45,412 nt of DNA from Ichthyophonus hoferi (taxonomy: Eukaryota; Opisthokonta; Ichthyosporea; Ichthyophonida; Ichthyophonidae): positions 26,626 to 72,037 of the forward strand of contig NAOQ01000066.1 in the NCBI GenBank assembly GCA_002751075.1, read 5' to 3'. The position numbers and the translations under genes are program-made. The notes under the pieces are model-generated. The model was not told where the DNA came from. It saw only the letters and a program-made list of their open reading frames with translations, and searched no databases. This document shows, in pieces, positions 39,561 through 45,412 of this stretch; the stretch's first letter is position 1; the number at the start of each line of letters is the position of its first letter.

Positions 39561-40504
39561 GAGTATTTATTTTATTATAATTATGACTAGAGGCCAGAAC
39601 ACAAGTTCTTCAAAGGACAGTATTTGTTCCAAGTGTAGATTGCTACTACAGTAGTAGCTTTAATTTTAGACATGGTAGAAAATAGGGTATGTTAAGGTGG
39701 TGGACCTTAAATTTTAAGAGAATCTAAGTTAGGTCAAAGACTTGGTTAGGCAGAAAGAAAAATAATTGTTCATAGTACATGAGTGTCTTGGGTGATGGCC
39801 AAAGATATTTCTTCCAGGCAGTTAATTAAGCCCCTAAATCTAGTAAGAAGCTTAGTTGAGGTCTCAGTATATTTGAATTTGATGTTACTAAGTTAGTTTG
39901 AAATATAGTTGAGAGTGTTGGATGTGGCCGTTTTGTAATGTGGGTTTAGTAATTCAAAATTATGTAAACGCCCATTTATTTTTGTCAATGAAATTGATAA
40001 AAGCGTTTCCTCATTTCTCATTTCCAATGAAGTGATGATGAAGTTTACATAGTGCCTCATCAGGCAGTCATTAGCCAGCTTCTTCAAAAACTGGGAGATC
40101 AGTAAAAATTGGAGCATAAGTAAATTGATTTTTACAATGATCTTGATACACCATCAAAATTTATTTTTTCCAATCTTAAAGAGAGGTAGGTGAATTAGAA
40201 GCAAGCAAAGTTTGAGATCGATGTGTTGAAGATAAAATTCAAATGTGTCTAATAGGTGCATTATATTTATATGGTCTTGGTTTGAATATATCATTTGCTA
40301 AGATTTATTGATTGGTGTAGGTAGTTTTTATACGTAAAAATGGATCAGTATCTGCATGTCTATAAGTATGTGAATTCTGCTATCTGTTCCCCATTTGGAG
40401 AATTAAGTCAATTCAATTAAAATTGAACTGGTCCTGATGGGATGTAGTGTAGCATTATTATTGGTGAAAGTTTGTGAGAAGGGCCTGTAACCCTAATGAA
40501 TACA

Positions 40505-40850
40505 GGATCAGACCTGGATTGACAAATTGGCTGTGGTAGAGTAAGTTGTAGCATCAAAGCCTGCTCACTAGTATGAGGTAAATTTCTTAAATTGTATTCT
40601 GTTCATTAGATTACAATTGTGATACTTCCATATTGCATCCATTCCAATCCTGAGCCTTTTGAAATCTAACGTGTCAACAGAATTGAATGCCCTATCAGTA
40701 TCCCCAGTACCTGCGGAGAGGGGACCATGTGTGCTCCATACGACAATACACCAAAATTTGTTGATCTGATTCTTCTTTCCGTTTAGGCTTTCTTTTGTGT
40801 CTGATCATAGTCTTATAAAAGAAGCTAATTGACTTATGTTTAAACAGGAA
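40505..40850 (+). repeat. Dispersed repeat family A, copy 2
   Basis: It matches 38045-38450 in order and orientation along most of its length, with scattered substitutions and without the microsatellite insert. The copy spacing of about 2.46 kb and the same orientation fit either two insertions or an old segmental duplication. Confidence 0.7.
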
Positions 40851-41507
40851 TATTTAATTAATTTAGGGTTTTCTTTAGATAGCTATAATCATTTAATATT
40901 CTTAACAATTACTATTACATACGTAGTCTGGAAAAATAGTCAATGCAATCTATTGGTATTGAATGGCAATCCAAGATGATAGATCAAAATTGAACCAGCC
41001 AATGGCAGAGGTCCTGCGTCTATTTAATAAGCCATTTCAGATTATGTTTTGGGTCCAGGTCAAGCATTACTTAGGCATCCTACCTAAGATAAGTCTTGTT
41101 GACTCTTAATAATAATAAATTTTCTTAAAATATCTGTACTCCATGTATGCAAAGTGACACGTTAAAATGCTCCTTAATTTTTTATTTCTTCTTCTTATAA
41201 AAAAATGCAGTTCACAGGAAAACTCCTGTCTCTACTTATTATTCCCAAAAACTTAGTGACTCTTTAGCTGGCTACCACATTGGTGTAACAGCACATATTT
41301 CATGTATTGACAAATCAAACTATCAGGTTGAAAAATACTATGCAGTTAAATCATTATGCATGAACGTATGTACGTATGTATGTATGTATGTGTGTGCAAC
41401 TATATATGCGACCTAGATCGGAACAGTTATAGCCATAGTTATTTAGTTAATTATAGTTTGTTAGTTAGTCCTAGTCTACATACGGTATATTTTAGTTTAA
41501 GAGTATA

Positions 41508-41548
41508 ATCATGTGCTGATCCTGTCACGGACAGGATCAGCATATGAT
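41508..41548. repeat. Near-perfect hairpin, 19-bp arms and 3-base loop
   Basis: The arms at 41508-41526 and 41530-41548 pair with a single mismatch, around the loop ACG. The inner arm reads GCTGATCCTGTC, and ACAGGATC also occurs at the start of both family A copies, so the hairpin may derive from two head-to-head ends of that family. Confidence 0.85.
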
Positions 41549-41744
41549 TCTGCAGTAAGACCAAATAAAGATTTTTCGCTTTTATTTCTATTCTGTAATT
41601 GATGAGATAATGACCATAACTCAGTCTAAAATCAACAGTACTTATTTTTTTTTTTTTGATTTGTAACTCTGGGATCCAGGGAGAAAGGGAGAATATGTAA
41701 GAAATAAAAATTGACAAAACACAAAATAATTTATGCGGACACCA

Positions 41745-41890
41745 TCAGCAGATATATGATATAATTGGATGGAACATTCATATGGAGAGCCTGTGCACTC
41801 GAAACCTGGTTCAATAAGGCCTACTCATTTAAAAAATTTTTTTTTCATGGCATTTTTCTATTGGATCGCAATTTGTAGCCAATAATATAA
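41745..41890 (+). repeat. Possible third, partial copy of repeat family A
   Basis: It shares CCTACTCA, a T-rich stretch, and ATTGGATCGCAATT with the middle part of family A. Similarity is limited and may be shared only over about 70 bases. Confidence 0.3.
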
Positions 41891-41919
41891 AATATTTTTA
41901 TCTTCCCGGGAATAATATA

Positions 41920-42470
41920 GCAGTATAATAGTAGTAGTATAATAGCATAATAGCATAATAGTTTACTAGTATAATTGTATAGTTGTATAATCGTATAAAA
42001 ATATAAAAATATAATGTTATAATAGTGTAATCGTGTAATAATGGCGTTTTATTAATAATCCATCAATGGGCTAATTCTTTCCATCGGTATTCAATGCCCA
42101 CCTTATTTATACCTTCGAGCAATCGGTAATTTATCAGCTCCTAATCATACGATTAATAGTTAATCTAATGTTAATCATACAATCGGTAGTTAGTCGACTA
42201 TTAATTATATGCTTATTATTTTATCAGCTGTTACTAATTTTATTGATATTTCCTTCTTTATTAAATAAATAAATAAATAAAAAATTATTAAATTGTTATT
42301 AAATCATCTGATTAACATAAAATATCTTATTAATTATTTAATTATGTAATCAGTCCATTAATCAGTTATTAATCTTAGGATTAACAATTAGGCTCTTCTA
42401 ATCATATGATCAATCATTAATAAGCTATTAATCGATGATTAAGCATATACAATCGGTATTTGATAGCCGC
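41920..42470. repeat. Low-complexity TATAATAG and TAATCATA blocks
   Basis: From about 41920 to 42035 are many 8-10 base units of TATAATAG or TATAATCG type. From 42060 to 42470 are scattered units of ATTAATC, TAATCATA and four copies of AATCGGTA-like sequence. Related sequences (CATCGGTATTCAATGCCC at 42083 and AATCGGTATTTGATAGCCGC at 42452) mark both ends. It is non-coding and probably made by slippage and local duplication. Confidence 0.55.
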
Positions 42471-43658
42471 CTAACTGAACGTATTAGATTGCATTCACCC
42501 TTTAGATCAGCTGCAATTTATGTCCTGTCAATTGAGTGGCGTGCTATATTTATTATTATTACTTACTGTAAGTCTATACTATGTCTTCAACCATTAAATC
42601 TTTGCAGGCAGCATTGTGATTAGTTAACCTTCTTGGACTTTCTTTATGACTTCTATTTATTATTTCTGATTCCCATTTCCTCACTTCTATTAACAATAAT
42701 AAATACAAACACTGGACTCACCATCCACAGGCGTGTCTCTTTCCACGTGGTAGTGGCCCAAACTGGTAGGAGTATTTTTCATAAGTTTGCATTAGGTTTA
42801 CACACAGTGGGATGTACTACAGTTCGTTATTAGTTTAGTTTTATAAAAACATAGGCTGTTAACAGCAGAACAGGGGTTTCAAGTGATCAGAGACTCTCGC
42901 ATTCAGTTTATGTAGGGTATGTAGGGTGAATGTGTGGATGAGAATGATTAGGATTGTAAACATTGAAAATATGATTAACTTAAGGCAGTTCAGGTATTAG
43001 AGGTAGTGTAGTTTTTCCACTCATTCATTGTTCATTATTGGTAATGGTGTAGCATCCCTATTGTTTGTGGTTATAACGTCTTCTGTTTATACTCTTGATT
43101 TAATTGCTCTTACAATAGCTTATTGTTTAATAAGGTGGCGCATAAAGGAAGATATAAATAATAATAGGTTTATATTAAGGTTTCACTTGCCTTTCTGTCT
43201 ATATATATTGCGATTTTGTTTGTGCAGTTTTTTATAGTTTATCTATTTGCGATACTATTATCATATGTATTAGACAATAATATATAAGAGGGTCAGTAAT
43301 ATCTTATTAGCAGGGAGAAAATGCACATAAATATACCGTATTTACACCATAATTATTTCCTAGACACTATCATAATATCACAATCATATATATATGGTTA
43401 TAATACAAGGGCACATGAAAACACAGTTATGCATACACATTTATTATCTCTCTATCTCCTTATTTTCAGTTAATTATATCTTTCTATTTACCCTAAACAG
43501 TAAGTACCCTATTGTATTTCTTGCCACACAATATAATTTAATCCAATTAGCGGTATTAATGTCCTTCCAAATATGGCAGGCATATCAATAATCCTTTCAC
43601 TACCCTCATCCCAACCAGTCTAGTCTCATCCAAACAGTACATAGCAAAACTCTACACC

Positions 43659-45070
43659 ATGACAACCAACGTAGCCGCACGTCTGAGCGTGTGGGCCAAA
43701 CGAACTGTGACTCCATTGACATTCAGACAACTAGAACTCATCTCCAAGCCTTTTGCCACTACTGTCCTTACTCCCAATGATACTCTCCCTCCTCCCTTTG
43801 CCAAATTATTTTTAAAAACACAGCCAGAGGAATCTACGGTAGAGGAGAGAGTAGCTCTGGTGGGTACCGAGATGGCTACACGATTGGCTAAGGTGAGATC
43901 TTATCATCCAGTAATATAACGATTTTATTTTTATTTTTGGCTGAGTGGTTTGGATTGGTGCAGGAGCATAGTGCCGATCTAGCAGAGGTTGCTATCGGGA
44001 AGCATTAAGGTATTATTTTTAGGGTGAAGGAAAGATTGGATGTTACTAGGATATAAAATGGGGATAAAGTGCGTAAGATAAACTAGATAATCAAAGGTAT
44101 GACTATATATGATGAGGGGGAGGGGTGGACTAATTGGTACAGGTGAGTAAAGAGACATATACGGGCATCACATATGTATATCTACCATTATACATACTCT
44201 TACGCATACATACATTTAAATACATCACTATACACAATCAATTTCCCTATATTCCTTTTTCTCCCTCTCCCTCTCCCTCTCTTTCTTTCTATTACCTAGC
44301 CTATCTTGCCCACTAATACCAACCTTTATTCCTTTCCCTTAGGCCACTGTTGCAGTTCAACACTTTGACTGTGGTATTATGGATAACTTACCGGGTCTGA
44401 CCCGAACCTTTGACTCGTATGCTCGCTTACACTCCGAACTGGATAGACTATTAATAGAAAAGGTATAGGCAAAGGTGATTGACAAAGATCTATATTTAAA
44501 TAGTTTTAAAATCCTTTAAAAAATTCAAAAATATCTGATTAATATTTCAAAGATAATTTTATTATAGCTTTATATTGTTTTGAATAGATAAACATGCAAT
44601 CTACAGTGAGTTGGGGTTATATTAGATGCAGCAATTTGGTGTTTAAATAACTGCACAATCAATATAGATGTTTATGAATATTTAAAAATAGACAATGAGA
44701 AGGACAGAGACAGAAAATAATTATATTGTCATAATACCTAAGTCATGCTAAGATGAATGGATTTTCAAAGACCAATACCTTCATTTATATAAAGTTTTAA
44801 TCTATGGGATATGCCCAATCACCTTAATATCATTCTCTTACTACCCTCTTAGTATCTTTCAGTTAATTGGTCCATTTGTTATTGATTATTACATATACCA
44901 TTGATCTAATTAGTATTCGTTGACCCAATTAGTACTTATTAACCTAATTAGTACTTATTAACCTTGTATAGAAAACTGGAGGATTCCACGTGGCAGATGT
45001 TAAGGCCATGCATGATGCCCTTAGTGTGATACCCAATGAACTGGGTGAAGATTTTAAACTATTGAAGACG
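43659..45070 (+). CDS. Probable mitochondrial PDK/BCKDK-like kinase, N-terminal part (gene leaves window)
   Basis: Three exons are visible: 43659-43892, 44343-44462 and 44972-45070. All join in phase 0 and end at a GTAAGG donor, giving 151 residues so far. The N terminus (MTTNVAARLSVWAKR) is basic and short of acids, as in mitochondrial proteins. The pattern TPLTFRQLELISKP, then EMATRLAK, then NLPGLTRTFDSYARLHSEL, then FHVADVKAMHDALSVIP follows the helical N-terminal domain of pyruvate and branched-chain dehydrogenase kinases (PLS-QFLDFG, ELPVRLA, LP, YIQSL, F-DAL). These enzymes switch off their dehydrogenase by serine phosphorylation. The ATP-binding half, which would prove the call, lies outside the window. 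The exon structure is firm, but the family call is moderate. Confidence 0.5.
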
Positions 45071-45209
45071 GTAAGGTGATAGGAGGAAGATGTGTGTGTG
45101 TGTGTAGGAGAGGGAAATAAGAAGAAAGAAGAGAGAAATAAAAAGGTGATATGGTTGATGTGGTTGTGGATGCGATAAATAATTAAAGGAGTCACACTAG
45201 CGTACATGC

Positions 45210-45412
45210 TACTGCACACACATACACACACATGCATACATAAATACATACACACATACATGCATGCATACATGTATATACACATACGTGCATACACACA
45301 TACAAAGACATACACATACATGCATACACACATATATACATACATACATACATACATACATACATACATACATACATACATACATACATACATACATACA
45401 TACATACATACA
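45210..45412 (+). repeat. (TACA)n microsatellite at the window edge
   Basis: A degenerate CA/TA-rich stretch passes into about twenty pure TACA units from about 45333 and runs off the end. It sits in an intron of the kinase-like gene. Met-Tyr-Val-Cys frames on the minus strand are only this repeat. Confidence 0.95.

Larger units (their letters stand above)
34654..43658. other. Nine-kb gene-poor, repeat-rich region
   Basis: No intact host gene was recognised. It holds several copies of dispersed repeat families A, B and C, a minus-strand coding-like remnant near 36900-37194, a short hairpin at 41508-41548, and low-complexity TAAT/ATAG blocks at 41920-42470. A + frame at 37213-37572 (119 aa) starts with ATG but has no recognisable motif and overlaps the repeat debris. 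The 5' leader of the next gene probably lies just before 43659. Confidence 0.55.

Noticed and set aside
44944-45409. Minus-strand frames of Met-Tyr-Val-Cys repeats
   Set aside because: They are translations of the TACA microsatellite and the opposite strand of exon 3.

Overview
This window comes from an AT-rich, intron-rich eukaryotic nuclear genome. Protein genes are broken by GT-AG introns of about 150-1300 bases. Codons read with the standard code and stop at TAA or TGA. There are no bacterial signals. The gene set is mitochondrial alternative oxidases, a WD40-FYVE endosomal adaptor, choline-phosphate cytidylyltransferase, a fungal-type sodium:solute symporter and a likely mitochondrial dehydrogenase kinase. 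This suggests a unicellular or early-diverging eukaryote, perhaps an opisthokont protist (an ichthyosporean-like genome would fit the long AT-rich introns). The sequence alone does not settle the lineage.

Layout, with all six genes on the + strand: (1) 2649-4795 and 8593-10173 hold two tandem alternative oxidase paralogues. Each has four exons, and the three introns lie at identical positions. (2) 14522-20052 is a ten-exon WDFY1/2-like gene with seven WD40 blades and a FYVE finger inserted before the last blade. An assembly gap flanked by poly-T lies in its intron 5. (3) 24432-29485 is a ten-exon choline-phosphate cytidylyltransferase gene. (4) 33109-34653 is an intronless 514-residue symporter. 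(5) From 43659 a gene runs off the window end after three visible exons. It resembles the N-terminal helical domain of PDK/BCKDK kinases, at moderate confidence.

Between the genes lie long AT-rich stretches with several repeat families. These include a degenerate satellite-like array of about 92-100 bp units with a longer-period order just upstream of the symporter (about 31.1-32.6 kb), and dispersed repeats in 34.7-43.6 kb that look like old mobile-element debris. There are also a short near-perfect hairpin, minisatellites inside introns and a large (TACA)n tract at the right edge. Two N gaps (16883-17544 and 30606-30953) interrupt the sequence.

The genes do not form one pathway. AOX and the putative kinase both bear on mitochondrial carbon and electron flux. 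The cytidylyltransferase and the FYVE protein relate to membrane lipid. I found no convincing new multi-gene system. The points most worth following are the conserved AOX pair with a possible internal alternative start, the intronless symporter beside a satellite array, the FYVE finger lacking the Arg of the RVC motif, and the unassigned repeat families.
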